DNA of 56,188 bases from Oscillospiraceae bacterium (GCA_009777055.1 WRMQ01000003.1:1-56188), one strand, 5' to 3'. Positions 19,001 to 27,882 are shown, numbered from the stretch's first letter. The notes: generated from the sequence alone by a model not told the origin. Program-made: numbers and translations.

Positions 19001-22000
19001 TCGCCTTCCATGATTTTAAACGCCCGCTCCCGGTCGCGCTCACAGAAAGCGGAAACGCCCCTGCTCAGCCCCACGGCGAGGCAGAGGGCTTCCACGCCCC
19101 CGCCCCGGTCGTCCAGCCGGCTGCGGCTGAAGGTTACGATTTCCTGCGCCGTGTCGCAGCTGTCCGCCAGAAAGAGCTTCGAAAAGGCCGGGTGCGCCGC
19201 CTCCTCGCGCATCGGCGCCAGGCTCGGCTCCAAATACAGCAGCAGCTTGCCCTGCGCCATTTGCCTTCCGGCGTTTTTGATCCAAATCCGCCGCTCCTCC
19301 GCCGGGAGCCTGGGGTGCACCGCCGTGCGCATGGACGCGCGGACCGGGCCGCTTTCCCAGGCATATAAAACATCCCGGTTGCCGAACTCCGTTTTCTCCA
19401 TTTTTTGCGGCGCGGCGCTTCCCTCCGAAGGCAGGCATAAGAGCCGCACGCCGCAGGGCCGGCGCAGCAGGTCCGGGCTGTGCCGCAGGATGCTGGCTCC
19501 CCGGTAAAAAGAAACCCCCGCGCCGGTGTCCGTCATCACGCAGCTCCATTCGCCGTTGGTCAGCAGCTGTGCCCGAGGCATGGCGGCGTCCGCCGCCTCG
19601 AAAACCGCCCGCGCGGCGGTAATGCGCTCCCGGTGGCGGGGGGTATCCCGCAGCTCCACGTCGCGGAACACCGCCGCGCGGTCCGGAATACGCTCCTCCA
19701 GCAGGCTTTGGGCGCTGGCCATTCTCTTGTCCGCCAAAAAGCGTTCCCGCAGAATCCCCTCTCGCAGGCTGTTCAGCGCCGCGAGCAGGCTCATGCCCAC
19801 ATGATGGGCCATATAGCTGCGCACCACCGCGTAGTCCTGCCCGCCCGCCCGGCGTGGAGTGGCGTCCACGGCCTCATAAAAACCGCAGTGGCCCGCCATA
19901 CCCATGCGCTCAAAGCGGCGGAGGTTTTCCAAGGCGCTGCGGGGCGCCAGCTGCATGGCCAGAAAGCTGGCGTAGGGCGCCAGCACCAGCTCCTCCTCCA
20001 GGCCGCGGCGCAGACCCAGCTTCTGTACGCCATGGGCCTTGTACTGGTAATTCAAATTGGCGTCGAAGGCGTAAAACCCGCTTTCGGAGCAGCCCCAGGG
20101 CAATTTCCCCTGTCCCTGCCGGGCGATGGGAACGCGCCTTTTCTGGCAGCTCAGGCAGAAGCGCAGCGCCTCATAGCCCAGCGTGCCCTTCGGCGCGGGC
20201 AAAAAGAGATAGGGCATAAAATATTCGAACATCGTGCCTGTCCAGGAAACCGGCCCGGTAAATCGCCCGGCGCGGGCCAGGGTACGGCCCAGCGCGCCCC
20301 AGTGCTTCTTCGGCGCCATGCGCGCGGCAATGGCGTAGTAGCCCGTCATACGGGCCTCGCTCATCAGCAAATCATAATAAGACGCCGACACTTTTGAGGC
20401 TTCGCCCGTTTGGCCGGGGTTGAGCTCTTTGCCGGCTTCGCCCGTTTGGCCGGGGTTGAGCTCCTTGCCGGCTTCGCCCGTTTGGCCGGGACTGAGCTCA
20501 ATTCCAATATGAAACAGCTTGCGCCTTGCGTGGTACAGCGGGCGCAGGTCGCAGCCGTCGATCAGCCGCTGCACGCGCCCCATGATCGGCTTGACCTCCC
20601 CGTGCTCGGACTGGTATTCCCGCAGGCCCTCCCGCAGGGCGGTCATGCAGCACAGGAGATTGCCGCTGTCCACGGTGGAAACGTAGCGGGGCTCCAGGGG
20701 GCGCAGGGTACGGATGTCATACCAGTTGAGGAGGTTGCCGTGCCAGCGCTCCAGCCGCTCCACCGCGCCTAAGCTGCGGGAAAGGCGCTGACACATACCC
20801 TCGGCGCTGATAAAGCCCAAGTCCCGCGCCGCCAGGATACACAGCAGATACAGCCCGATATTCGTGGGGGAGCTGCGGGGGGCGACGCGAAAAACCGGGG
20901 TCTCCTGCACATTGTCCGGCGGCAGATAGTTGTGCTCCTCGCTGCAATAGGTCTCGAAATACTTCCACATGGCGGCGCAGTAGCCGGTCACCCGCTCCCG
21001 CTCGCTTTCCTCCAGGGGCTTTTGCGCCCGGGAGGAGGGCCGGGCGGAAAGCGGCGCGAATAAAAGATTCGAAAGCAGGAACAGCCCCAGCAGCCGCTGC
21101 CCCGCCTGCCCGAACACGAGAAGCAGGATGCCTGCCGCGGCGCTGGGCCACAGCGCGGGCCAAACCCGGCTCCGGGCGGCCTCCCCCTGGGCGGCGGTGG
21201 TCCACTCCAGACGCTTTTCATGGCTGACGCAGCCGCGCCAAAAGCCCCGGGCGGCGGCCGCGGTATTCACCCAGGCTGTCTGCGCCAGAACAATCACCTG
21301 CAGCACCCCGCGTGTCAAATCCCCCAGCGCGGCGGGAAAGCCCCCCGCGTAGTAGAGCCGGGAAAGCATCGCCATACCCCCCGAGGCCAGGGACCGCGCG
21401 GCTGAGACGAAATAGCTCCCGCTCACCCCCAGAACCGCCGCCAGCAGCAGCGTGGCCGACGCCGGAAAGGAATGCGCGGCCATGGACGCCAGCGCCGCCA
21501 GCAGGCAGCCCGGCCCCAGCAGCGAGCGGCGCAGATTGTCGAAAAGCTGATAGCGGCACAGAAAATCCAACCCGAGCTTCTTTGAAAGGAAGCACAGGTT
21601 CTGCCAGTCGCCCCGCACCCAGCGCTCCTGCCGGGTGAAGTAGCTCGCCTGCTTCGCGGGAAAGCCGTCCGTCACCTGAACATCCGCGAGAAAGCCCGCG
21701 CGCAGATAACCGCCCTCAAGGATGTCATGGCTGAGCACCCGCTCCTCCGGAAAGGGCCGCGCCCGCGACACAGCCAAAAAGGCCTCAATGTCGATAAGGC
21801 CCTTTCCGGCAAAAATGCCCCGGCCAAAGAGGTCCTGGTAGCGCTCCGACACATGGTTCGCGTAGGGGCTGATGCCGCCCTCCCCGGCCATGGCGTGGGC
21901 GAAGGGAGTGGCTCGGGTGCTTTCCAGCTCCACGCCCACATAGGGCGCCAGCACGCCGTAGCCCCGGACAATACGGCCCAGCCCGGGGTCAAACACAGGG

Positions 22001-23481
22001 CGATTGCAGGGGTGCAGCGCGGCGGACACCATTTCCGCCACGGTGTCCAGGGGCAGCCGCGTGTCGGCGTCCAGGGCCAAAATATATTTATAATCGCGTA
22101 AATATCTCGTGTCGCCATACAGACACAAAAAATCAGAATCAGAGGAAGCCTCCTCCCTCAATCGCCCCGCCAGCTGCAGCAGCGCCCCTCTTTTTCGCTC
22201 CCAGCCGGTGTATTGCCGCATTGTTGGGGAATACACCCGGGGCCGCACGGCAAGCAAAAAGCCTCCGCCGTACCGGTGGTTGAGCGCCTCCACCTCCCGG
22301 CGGGCGGCGGCGATGTCCGCGTCGTCCTGGGGCATCACGGCACAGGCCGCGCCCTTGAGGTCGGCCAGCACGCAGATCGTTACGTTCGCGCCGCCGTTGG
22401 ACCCGTGGAGCTCCTCCATGCGCCGGCGCAGCTGGGCCGCCTTCGCCGCCCCGGGCAGCAGGGTCGAAACCGTGATGAGGGTGCGGCCCTCCGCGGTCAC
22501 CTGCCCGCCCAGCTCCAGGCGCGGCAGGGGCACGGTGTCCGTTCCCCGCAGAAAAACCGCCTCCAGCGGCGCCCGGCAAACGGCCCACAGCGGCAAATAC
22601 AGCAGCGGCAGCAGATACCATGCCCCCAGCGCGGCCGCCGCGGCCAGGGCAAGCACGGCGGGCAGCAGGCTCTCCGTCCAGAGCAGGGCCATGCCGCGCT
22701 TTTTGGCGTAGGCCCGGGCCAGCAGCGGCAGGCCGATATGCCGCTCGGGGTCGCCGTCCCGCTTTCCGGCACAGTCCCGGGCCAGCAGCCGCGCCGTCTC
22801 CTCGGCAGGGCGCTTCTCCCGGCGGGACTGCCTGACCAGCAGCGAGCGCAGCACGGCGCGGCTCCCCTCCTCCATGCGGGGATAAATCCCCGCGGGGTCC
22901 TTTCTCAGCTGGCGCTCCAGGGGATTGACCTCCTCGAGCAGCGCGCTGAGGTCCAGGTCCGGCAGGGCGCGGAAGGAGCGCACCGCGCCGCTGATCAGGG
23001 CCGCGCGCCACTCCTCCTCCCACTGGCGGCCGCTTTCGGCGGCGTATTCCACCAGCGCGTAGCGCAGGGCCAGGTGAAACCATTCCGCCTCCGCCGCCGT
23101 CGGATTGGCCCGGCGCAGCTCCCGCAGCAAAACCTCCTGCCCCGGCAGCATGCCCCGCTGGCAGACGGCGCGGCAGAAAGCGCGCATCCGGGCGAAGGCG
23201 GCGCGGCCCTCCGGGCCCTGCCGCCGGGACTGCTGGCGCAGCTCCCGGAGCACGGCGTGGCCCTCCCGCTCCAGCATATAGTAGTTGTCCCGCAGCCACT
23301 CCCGATAGATCCCGGCGGTTCCGGTCTCCCGCCGGCGGCTGAGGGCGAGGCCCTGCCCCAGGGCGCGGCGGTACTGCCCGCGCAATTCCCGCAGCCTCCG
23401 CGCCAGAGTATGGCGATAATAGGAAAGGGACTTTCCTGTTCCCTCCAAATTGCTGTTTGCCGGTTCCGCAGCCTTGCGCAT
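16063..23481 (-). CDS. Cyclic beta-1,2-glucan synthase-like protein (GT84-GH94)
   Basis: A 2472-residue membrane enzyme; ATG 9 nt after GGAAAGGA. Order of parts: a basic helical cytoplasmic N-terminus; a membrane region (~270-305); a GT84/GT2-like glycosyltransferase with LALDADTRLPLD (~467) and QERWVRGDW (~622); two further membrane regions (~650-710, ~770-810); a glycoamylase-like domain beginning near NYLPPDNVQ (~847) and ending around AHHVGMSLLAAL (~1225); then a GH94 phosphorylase-like beta-sandwich and (alpha/alpha)6 barrel with GGGDWNDGFSFLG (~2182), where the aspartate matches the family's catalytic acid. In Cgs/NdvB proteins UDP-glucose is polymerised to beta-1,2-glucan, which the GH94 part trims and the middle domain cyclises. 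Whether this Gram-positive version makes cyclic or linear glucan cannot be told. Oddity: a 12-residue tandem repeat inserted at ~994-1028. Confidence 0.9.
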   Translation of the reverse strand: MRKAAEPANSNLEGTGKSLSYYRHTLARRLRELRGQYRRALGQGLALSRRRETGTAGIYREWLRDNYYMLEREGHAVLRELRQQSRRQGPEGRAAFARMRAFCRAVCQRGMLPGQEVLLRELRRANPTAAEAEWFHLALRYALVEYAAESGRQWEEEWRAALISGAVRSFRALPDLDLSALLEEVNPLERQLRKDPAGIYPRMEEGSRAVLRSLLVRQSRREKRPAEETARLLARDCAGKRDGDPERHIGLPLLARAYAKKRGMALLWTESLLPAVLALAAAAALGAWYLLPLLYLPLWAVCRAPLEAVFLRGTDTVPLPRLELGGQVTAEGRTLITVSTLLPGAAKAAQLRRRMEELHGSNGGANVTICVLADLKGAACAVMPQDDADIAAARREVEALNHRYGGGFLLAVRPRVYSPTMRQYTGWERKRGALLQLAGRLREEASSDSDFLCLYGDTRYLRDYKYILALDADTRLPLDTVAEMVSAALHPCNRPVFDPGLGRIVRGYGVLAPYVGVELESTRATPFAHAMAGEGGISPYANHVSERYQDLFGRGIFAGKGLIDIEAFLAVSRARPFPEERVLSHDILEGGYLRAGFLADVQVTDGFPAKQASYFTRQERWVRGDWQNLCFLSKKLGLDFLCRYQLFDNLRRSLLGPGCLLAALASMAAHSFPASATLLLAAVLGVSGSYFVSAARSLASGGMAMLSRLYYAGGFPAALGDLTRGVLQVIVLAQTAWVNTAAAARGFWRGCVSHEKRLEWTTAAQGEAARSRVWPALWPSAAAGILLLVFGQAGQRLLGLFLLSNLLFAPLSARPSSRAQKPLEESERERVTGYCAAMWKYFETYCSEEHNYLPPDNVQETPVFRVAPRSSPTNIGLYLLCILAARDLGFISAEGMCQRLSRSLGAVERLERWHGNLLNWYDIRTLRPLEPRYVSTVDSGNLLCCMTALREGLREYQSEHGEVKPIMGRVQRLIDGCDLRPLYHARRKLFHIGIELSPGQTGEAGKELNPGQTGEAGKELNPGQTGEASKVSASYYDLLMSEARMTGYYAIAARMAPKKHWGALGRTLARAGRFTGPVSWTGTMFEYFMPYLFLPAPKGTLGYEALRFCLSCQKRRVPIARQGQGKLPWGCSESGFYAFDANLNYQYKAHGVQKLGLRRGLEEELVLAPYASFLAMQLAPRSALENLRRFERMGMAGHCGFYEAVDATPRRAGGQDYAVVRSYMAHHVGMSLLAALNSLREGILRERFLADKRMASAQSLLEERIPDRAAVFRDVELRDTPRHRERITAARAVFEAADAAMPRAQLLTNGEWSCVMTDTGAGVSFYRGASILRHSPDLLRRPCGVRLLCLPSEGSAAPQKMEKTEFGNRDVLYAWESGPVRASMRTAVHPRLPAEERRIWIKNAGRQMAQGKLLLYLEPSLAPMREEAAHPAFSKLFLADSCDTAQEIVTFSRSRLDDRGGGVEALCLAVGLSRGVSAFCERDRERAFKIMEGEGQAGRGTARGNPDACALFELPYQLQPGESMEFSLFLCAGSTGEEAAGRLSQLRDERVSAKIAQGAPSPFREGEMAAALARRILPRLLFYAAASQQSLEARARLRAKKQALWPAGVSGDFPFIYIPLDSPEEILGALPYVGMFRKFHGAGIPCELALGFREGGDYDTPFSTALRAAVCREGCGHLVNQRGGVQLVNLNRVPSDTAMALEAYAAHLASEKAPRESGQSRPAGALPILAANPGAAKGGADAGIYAGAGIFTEGGFRVPKQDKSPAVPWCLPLCNPSFGTIVSESALGFTWAVNSRENRLSPWYNDTCTDNRGELLLLRFGSRVYDLLLGARCEFTPGEARWTGELHGIAYEVTVYVAARGCTKRCELRLRNTTDRGLAPELAYYLEPVLGERREPGAVIQGEALPDGALLRSPSSCVAGWCALLLTGSADFVCASRPDFLRGLWRTDAGWPQSDPCAAVGRKLSLPPGGEAVAEFSLSWGARRNAALCAHLVAERDAPAGPALRVDTPSEALNHMMNTWLPHQILHSRLYGRAGFYQCGGAWGFRDQLQDVSALTLTHPQLLRIQLARCAAAQFPEGDALHWWHRIPGEGLRGVRTRYADDYLWLPYVCAEYVEQSGDAAFLDTQIPFRRGAPLAPNEKERYAVYPRTAERASLYEHCLRAADRALGLLGARGLPLIGGGDWNDGFSFLGAKGRGESVWLAQFLVMVLEKTAGLCARREENARAELYRHQAALLRLNVDFHAWDKDRYFRAFCDDGAPLGSRSENGACAIDSLPQSFAVLCGMPDARRRGLALDTAISQLADSRHGVVRLLREPFALHGRRAGYINAYPPGIRENGGQYTHAAAWLCLALFRENRPDDAWRLLQMLNPAAFCQEPARMERYRAEPYALAGDVAAAPGVEGRAGWTHYTGGAAWFYRAVLEGMLGLRMRGGALAWEPCLPKGWKDVKVTLRRKEGEDRKEGEEVIILDQNAK
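20399..20500 (-). repeat. 36-bp in-frame tandem repeat inside the GT84-GH94 gene
   Basis: About 2.8 near-identical copies of a 36-bp unit (start points 20399, 20435, 20471) encode the 12-residue unit NPGQTGEAGKEL. They lie within the middle glycoamylase-like region. Copies differ at only one or two bases, which suggests recent expansion. Confidence 0.9.
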
Positions 23482-23558
23482 TGGCGTGGTTCCTTTCCAA
23501 TATTCAGGAATATTCCCTGCTATTGTGTCCCAGCCGCCAAAAAATATGTGATTTTTAC

Positions 23559-23587
23559 TGGACGTGAAGGCAAGATTGTGCTATACT
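23559..23587 (+). promoter_or_regulatory. Promoter of the SanA/YdcF-like gene
   Basis: TGGACG and TATACT are separated by 17 bp, with an extended -10 (TGC before TATACT). This gives a leader of about 95 nt, which contains TTAGATTT and AAATCTAA as a distant inverted repeat. Confidence 0.6.
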
Positions 23588-23688
23588 TTAGATGTTAAGC
23601 TCTTAGATTTTACACCTCAGGCAGTGTGTGGCTGAATTTCCAACGTCTGAAATCTAATGTCTAACGTCTAAAATTCGGGGTGATTCTT

Positions 23689-24456
23689 TTGAAAAAGCAA
23701 GATTACAGCAAAACACTCGCGACCTCCTTTACCGCCCGGGGCGTAAAACGCAGGCGGCGGCGGATCCGCAGGGCAATCGTATCGCTGCTGTGCCTCGCCC
23801 TGGCCGGCGGGGCGGCGCTGGGGGCCGTCAACCTGGCGGTGGCCCAAAGCGCGAAGCGGCGCATCCTCACACCGGAGGGGGTCGCCGCCCTGGAGGGCGC
23901 GGACTGTATTATCGTGCTGGGCGCGCAGGTCTGGGCCGACGGCAGCCCCAGCCCTATCCTGGCCGACCGCGTCAGGCGCGGCGTGGAGCTCTATCAGCAG
24001 GGCGCGGCCCCGGTGCTCCTCATGAGCGGCGACCACGGGCAGATCAGCTATGACGAGGTCAGCGGCATGAAGCAGTACGCGGTGAACAGCGGCGTGCCCT
24101 CCGCCGACATCTTCATGGACCACGCGGGCTTTTCCACCTATGAGACCATGTACCGCGCCCGGGACGTCTTCCAGGCGAAAAAGGTGATCATTGTCACCCA
24201 GCGGTATCATCTCTTCCGCGCGGTCTACATCGCCCGCCGGCTGGGGCTGGACGCTTACGGCGTGGGCGCGGACTACCAGGCCTTCGCCAACCAGCCCTTT
24301 TTCAGCACGCGGGAGTTTGCCGCGCGGGTCAAGGATTTCGCTATGTGCGTCATAAAGCCCCCGCCCACTTATCTGGGCGAGGCGATCCCCCTGAACCTCA
24401 GCGGCGACGTAACAAACGACGAGGGGGTTGTGTTTGTGAGCGCGGAAGTGCCTTAA
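23689..24456 (+). CDS. SanA/YdcF-like DUF218 membrane protein
   Basis: A 255-residue protein. The start is set at TTG 23689 because GGGGTG lies 6 nt upstream; an in-frame GTG at 23680 has no ribosome site. The N-terminus is strongly basic (RRRRRIRR), followed by one membrane segment (IVSLLCLALAGGAALGAV, ~30-47). The DUF218 domain begins at DCIIVLGAQVWADGSPSP and includes LADRVRRGVELYQ, MSGDHG, and TQRYHLFRAVYIARRLGLDAYGVGAD. E. coli SanA and YdcF belong here; roles in envelope barrier function and lipid-carrier handling have been proposed, but the reaction is unsettled. It precedes glpK by 70 nt without an obvious terminator, so co-transcription is possible. Confidence 0.88.
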   Translation: MKKQDYSKTLATSFTARGVKRRRRRIRRAIVSLLCLALAGGAALGAVNLAVAQSAKRRILTPEGVAALEGADCIIVLGAQVWADGSPSPILADRVRRGVELYQQGAAPVLLMSGDHGQISYDEVSGMKQYAVNSGVPSADIFMDHAGFSTYETMYRARDVFQAKKVIIVTQRYHLFRAVYIARRLGLDAYGVGADYQAFANQPFFSTREFAARVKDFAMCVIKPPPTYLGEAIPLNLSGDVTNDEGVVFVSAEVP

Positions 24457-24526
24457 ACCAATATCGCCAATAGATATCCGTCATAAGGCGCCCAAAAATG
24501 CATAGTAAAACCCGGGAGGTATACAT

Positions 24527-26044
24527 ATGCCAAGCAAATCCTACGTCATCGCCCTGGACCAGGGAACCACCAGCTCCCGCGCGATTCTGTTTGACAAGAA
24601 CGGCGCGATCGTGGCTAAGGCGCAAAAGGAATTCGAGCAGCTCTACCCCCGGGCGGGCTGGGTGGAGCATAACCCCATGGAAATCCTCTACAGCCAGATG
24701 AACGCCCTGGAGATCCTGCTTTCCGAAATCGGCGGCAGGGTCAGCCTTTCGGATATCGCCTGCATGGGCGTGACCAACCAGCGGGAAACCACGATCCTCT
24801 GGGATAAAACAACCGGGCGGCCCGTATATAACGCCATCGTCTGGCAATGCCGCCGCACCTCGGGCCTGTGCGAGGAGCTCAAGGCCGGCGGGCACGCGGC
24901 GCTGTTTCAGTCCAGAACGGGCCTGGTGCTGGACGCTTACTTCTCCGGCACAAAGATCCGCTGGATTCTGGACAACGTGCCCGCGGCCCGCCAGCTGGCC
25001 GAACAGGACCGCCTGCTCTTCGGCACGGTGGAAACCTGGCTCATCTGGAACCTCACCGGCGGCAAAGCCCATGTAACGGATTATTCCAACGCCTGCCGCA
25101 CCCTGCTCTTCGACGCCGATAAGCTCCGCTGGGATGAAGAGCTCTGCGCGCTGCTGGATATCCCCATGAATATACTGCCCCGGGCCGTGCCCTCTGGCGC
25201 CTTTCACGGCGAGGTGGCGGCGGGCCTCATCGGGCTCCATGAGCTGGCGGGCATGCCCATCACCGGGGCCATCGGCGATCAGCCGGCCGCGCTCTTCGGG
25301 CAGGCCTGCTTCGCCCCCGGGCAGGCCAAAAACACCTACGGCACCGGCTGCTTTTTGCTCATGAACACCGGAAAACGGCGGGTGCGCTCGGAGCACAGCC
25401 TGCTCACCGGCGTCGCCTGGGGCATCGGCGGCGAGGTCGAATACGCCATGGAGGGCAGCGCCTTCAACGCGGGCTCGGTGATCCAGTGGCTGCGGGACGA
25501 GCTCAAGCTCATCGACTCCGCCCCCCGCTGCGACGAGCTGGCCGAAAGCGTGCCGGACGCCAACGGCGTCTATCTTGTGCCCGCCTTCACGGGCCTGGGC
25601 GCGCCCTATTGGGATATGTACGCCCGGGGCACGATAGTGGGCCTCACCAGGGGCGCGAACCGCGCTCACATCGCCCGGGCCGTGATTGAGTGTATCCCCT
25701 ACCAGGTCTGCGATTTGCTGGAGGCCATGCGGGCGGATTCCGGCATCAGCCTCTCGGAGCTGCGCGTGGACGGCGGCGCCAGCGTCAGCAACATCATGAT
25801 GCAGATTCAGGCGGATCTCATCCAGACGAAGGTGGACCGCCCAAAAGTTGTTGAGACAACGGCGCTGGGGGCGGCCTACATGGCGGGCCTCACGGCCGGG
25901 GTCTGGAGCGGAAAGGAAGAGATTCAGCAAAACCGCCAGATCGACCGGGTATTTATCCCGGAGCAGGGCCGCGCACGGCGCGACGAGCTCTGCCGGGGCT
26001 GGAAGCGGGCCGTGGAGCGCAGCTTAGGCTGGGCGGAGGCCTGA
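24527..26044 (+). CDS. glpK: Glycerol kinase
   Basis: A 505-residue FGGY kinase that phosphorylates glycerol to sn-glycerol 3-phosphate in the cytoplasm; length fits the family. ATG follows GGGAGGT. Key segments: ALDQGTTSSRAILFD (phosphate 1), GWVEHNP, TNQRETTILWDK, the substrate motif AIVWQCRRTS, HVTDYSNACRTLLFD, IGDQPAALFGQ, NTYGTGCFLLMNTG, and DGGASVSNIMMQ (adenosine motif). There is no glpF or glpD beside it; downstream (2 nt) is a glycosyltransferase, so the glycerol 3-phosphate may serve lipid or wall polymers as much as catabolism. The Gly/His loop before the IGDQ motif (SGAFHGEV) differs from the YHFYG-type HPr phosphorylation site of lactic acid bacteria, so PTS control is doubtful. 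Confidence 0.97.
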   Translation: MPSKSYVIALDQGTTSSRAILFDKNGAIVAKAQKEFEQLYPRAGWVEHNPMEILYSQMNALEILLSEIGGRVSLSDIACMGVTNQRETTILWDKTTGRPVYNAIVWQCRRTSGLCEELKAGGHAALFQSRTGLVLDAYFSGTKIRWILDNVPAARQLAEQDRLLFGTVETWLIWNLTGGKAHVTDYSNACRTLLFDADKLRWDEELCALLDIPMNILPRAVPSGAFHGEVAAGLIGLHELAGMPITGAIGDQPAALFGQACFAPGQAKNTYGTGCFLLMNTGKRRVRSEHSLLTGVAWGIGGEVEYAMEGSAFNAGSVIQWLRDELKLIDSAPRCDELAESVPDANGVYLVPAFTGLGAPYWDMYARGTIVGLTRGANRAHIARAVIECIPYQVCDLLEAMRADSGISLSELRVDGGASVSNIMMQIQADLIQTKVDRPKVVETTALGAAYMAGLTAGVWSGKEEIQQNRQIDRVFIPEQGRARRDELCRGWKRAVERSLGWAEA

Positions 26045-26046
26045 CC

Positions 26047-26907
26047 ATGAAAACCCACGCCTACTTAATCACCGCGCACCACGAATTCCCGCTGCTGGAA
26101 AAGCTGCTCCGGCTGCTGGATCACGAAGAAAACGACATCTATGTGCATATTGATAAAAAAGCGCCGCGGGCACAGTATGAGGTCTTCGCGGAGAGCTATG
26201 CGCCGGAGCACGCCCGCGTCACGTTCCTCCCGCGTATCCGCGTGGGCTGGGGCGGCGATTCGCAGATCAAGGCGATCCTGAACCTGCTCAGAGAGGCCAC
26301 AGAGTTCGAACATGCTTACTACCACCTGCTTTCCGGCGTGGATTTGCCCATCAAGCCCCACGGCGAGATCCTCCGCTTTTTTGAGGAGCGTCCAGAACGG
26401 CAGTTTCTCTCCTTTGTGCCAATGGAGAACAGCTGTCTGGAGCGCGTGCGTTACTGGTATCCCTTCCATAACCGCGTGGGAAACCATTGGGGGAGCTTCT
26501 GGTTTTATATGGAGCGGGCCCTGCTCCGCGTCCAAAAAGAACTGGGCATTGACCGCCTGCGCAAATCCGCGCTTGTCTGGCGCAAGGGCGGCACCTGGTT
26601 CAGCGTGACCCACGCCTTCGCGCTGGGCCTGCTTGATTTTATGGCACAGCCAGAGCAGCGCAGGGCCTTCCGGCACAGCTGCTGCGCCGACGAGATCTTC
26701 GTTCAGACCTTCGCCTGGAACAGCGAATTCCGGGCGCGCGCCGTCGATAACGACCTGCGGGAAATCGACTGGGAGCGCGGTGGCCCCTACACCTACACGG
26801 AAGAGGACTTTGATTTTCTCACGCGCTCGCCCGATCTGTGGGCGCGCAAGTTCAGTCTTGAGAAGCATCCCGGGATTGTGGAGCAACTCATCAATCATTT
26901 AAAATAA
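26047..26907 (+). CDS. GT14-like (core-2/I-branching type) glycosyltransferase
   Basis: A 286-residue cytoplasmic protein starting 2 nt after the glpK stop, which implies translational coupling. It matches bacterial 'Branch' (GT14, beta-1,6-N-acetylglucosaminyltransferase-type) proteins: N-terminal AYLITAHHEFPLLEKLLRLLD, then DIYVHIDKKA, the segment VGWGGDSQIKAILNLL, YYHLLSGVDLPIK, and WFSVTHAFA followed by CADEIFVQT. There is no signal peptide or membrane segment. The acceptor is unknown; bacterial relatives sit in surface polysaccharide or glycolipid loci. Pairing with glpK hints at a glycerol-phosphate-linked glycan, which is inference. Confidence 0.85.
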   Translation: MKTHAYLITAHHEFPLLEKLLRLLDHEENDIYVHIDKKAPRAQYEVFAESYAPEHARVTFLPRIRVGWGGDSQIKAILNLLREATEFEHAYYHLLSGVDLPIKPHGEILRFFEERPERQFLSFVPMENSCLERVRYWYPFHNRVGNHWGSFWFYMERALLRVQKELGIDRLRKSALVWRKGGTWFSVTHAFALGLLDFMAQPEQRRAFRHSCCADEIFVQTFAWNSEFRARAVDNDLREIDWERGGPYTYTEEDFDFLTRSPDLWARKFSLEKHPGIVEQLINHLK

Positions 26908-26990
26908 ATAAATTAGCCCAAAGCAAAAATCCAATCGAAATGATCAGCCCAATTTTTTTGAATTTTTTTTGAAAGGAAGATTTGAAGCCA

Positions 26991-27719
26991 ATGTCCGGAC
27001 ATTCGAAATGGAGCACCATCAAACGCAAGAAGGAGAAAACAGACTCCCAGCGAGCGAAAATATTCACGAAGGTCGGGCGGGAAATCGCCGTCGCCGTGCG
27101 GGAGGGCGGGCCGGATCCAGCCTCCAACGCCAAGCTCAAGGATGTCGTCGCCAAGGCCAAGGCCAACAATGTGCCCAACGAAAACATTGAGCGCATCATC
27201 AAAAAGGCCGCGGGGGAAACCGGCGGCGCGAACTACGAAAACATCGTCTACGAGGGCTACGGGCCCTCCGGCGTGGCCGTGATCGTGGAGGCCCTCACCG
27301 ACAACCGCAACCGCACGGCAGGTGAAATGCGGCATTACTTCGACAAATACGGCGGCAACCTGGGGCAAAGCGGCTGCGTGTCCTTTCTGTTCGCGCGGCA
27401 GGGCGTGCTTCTGGTGGAAGACGAGGGCGTGGATGAGGACGCGCTGATGGAAACCGCCCTGGAAGCCGGCGCAGTGGACTTTCTTCATCAAAACGGGGTG
27501 TTCGACATCCGCACCGAGCCCAACAACGATTTTGGCGCTGTGCGCGAGGCCCTGGAGTCCGCGGGCTACGGCTTCCTCTCCGCCGAGATCGAATATGTTC
27601 CCGGCACCATGACCGCCCTGACCAGCGAGGATGACGTCAAGAACATGACAAAGCTCCTGGATATGTTCGACGACAACGACGACGTGCAGGCGGTGTGGCA
27701 TAACTGGGAGGATGGCTGA
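26991..27719 (+). CDS. yebC: YebC/PmpR (TACO1) family protein
   Basis: A 242-residue protein. The start is ATG 26991, because the family begins MSGHSKWSTIKRKKEK and GAAAGGAAG lies 11 nt upstream; the in-frame TTG at 26982 is too close to that site. Recognisable segments: AKIFTKVGREI, NAKLKDVVAKAKANNVPNENIERIIKKA, YEGYGPSGVAVIVEALTDNRNRT, and GCVSFLF. YebC proteins were long called transcriptional regulators; more recent work supports ribosome-associated function that relieves polyproline stalling. It sits 83 nt after the glycosyltransferase gene and probably shares its transcript or has a local promoter in the AT-rich gap. Confidence 0.96.
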   Translation: MSGHSKWSTIKRKKEKTDSQRAKIFTKVGREIAVAVREGGPDPASNAKLKDVVAKAKANNVPNENIERIIKKAAGETGGANYENIVYEGYGPSGVAVIVEALTDNRNRTAGEMRHYFDKYGGNLGQSGCVSFLFARQGVLLVEDEGVDEDALMETALEAGAVDFLHQNGVFDIRTEPNNDFGAVREALESAGYGFLSAEIEYVPGTMTALTSEDDVKNMTKLLDMFDDNDDVQAVWHNWEDG

Positions 27720-27853
27720 CCAAAATTTCCCCAGGGATTTTCTGCCGCCTTTCCCGCCCCAGCTTTTGACTTGAGATATTCGCGATCGCTTGCATAAATT
27801 CCCAATTGATCAAATTCATGTGAAAATAAATACCGCTTCCCCATGTCAGCGCA

Positions 27854-27882
27854 TTGACTTCCTGATGCTCACACGCTATGAT
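27854..27882 (+). promoter_or_regulatory. Promoter of the cytoplasmic InlB-repeat pair
   Basis: TTGACT and TATGAT with exactly 17 bp between them. The expected transcript starts about 30 nt before the first start codon, so the gene pair 27918-29951 has its own strong promoter. Confidence 0.75.

Noticed and set aside
22139-23500. 453-codon minus frame overlapping the N-terminus of the GT84-GH94 gene
   Set aside because: Gly/Ala/Arg/Pro shadow frame with no motifs; the DADT and QxxRW motifs lie in the other frame.
24453-24466. Shared 14-mer TTAAACCAATATCG after the stop codons near 24456 and 50960
   Set aside because: A 14-base match in 56 kb is expected a few times by chance, and the flanks do not match.
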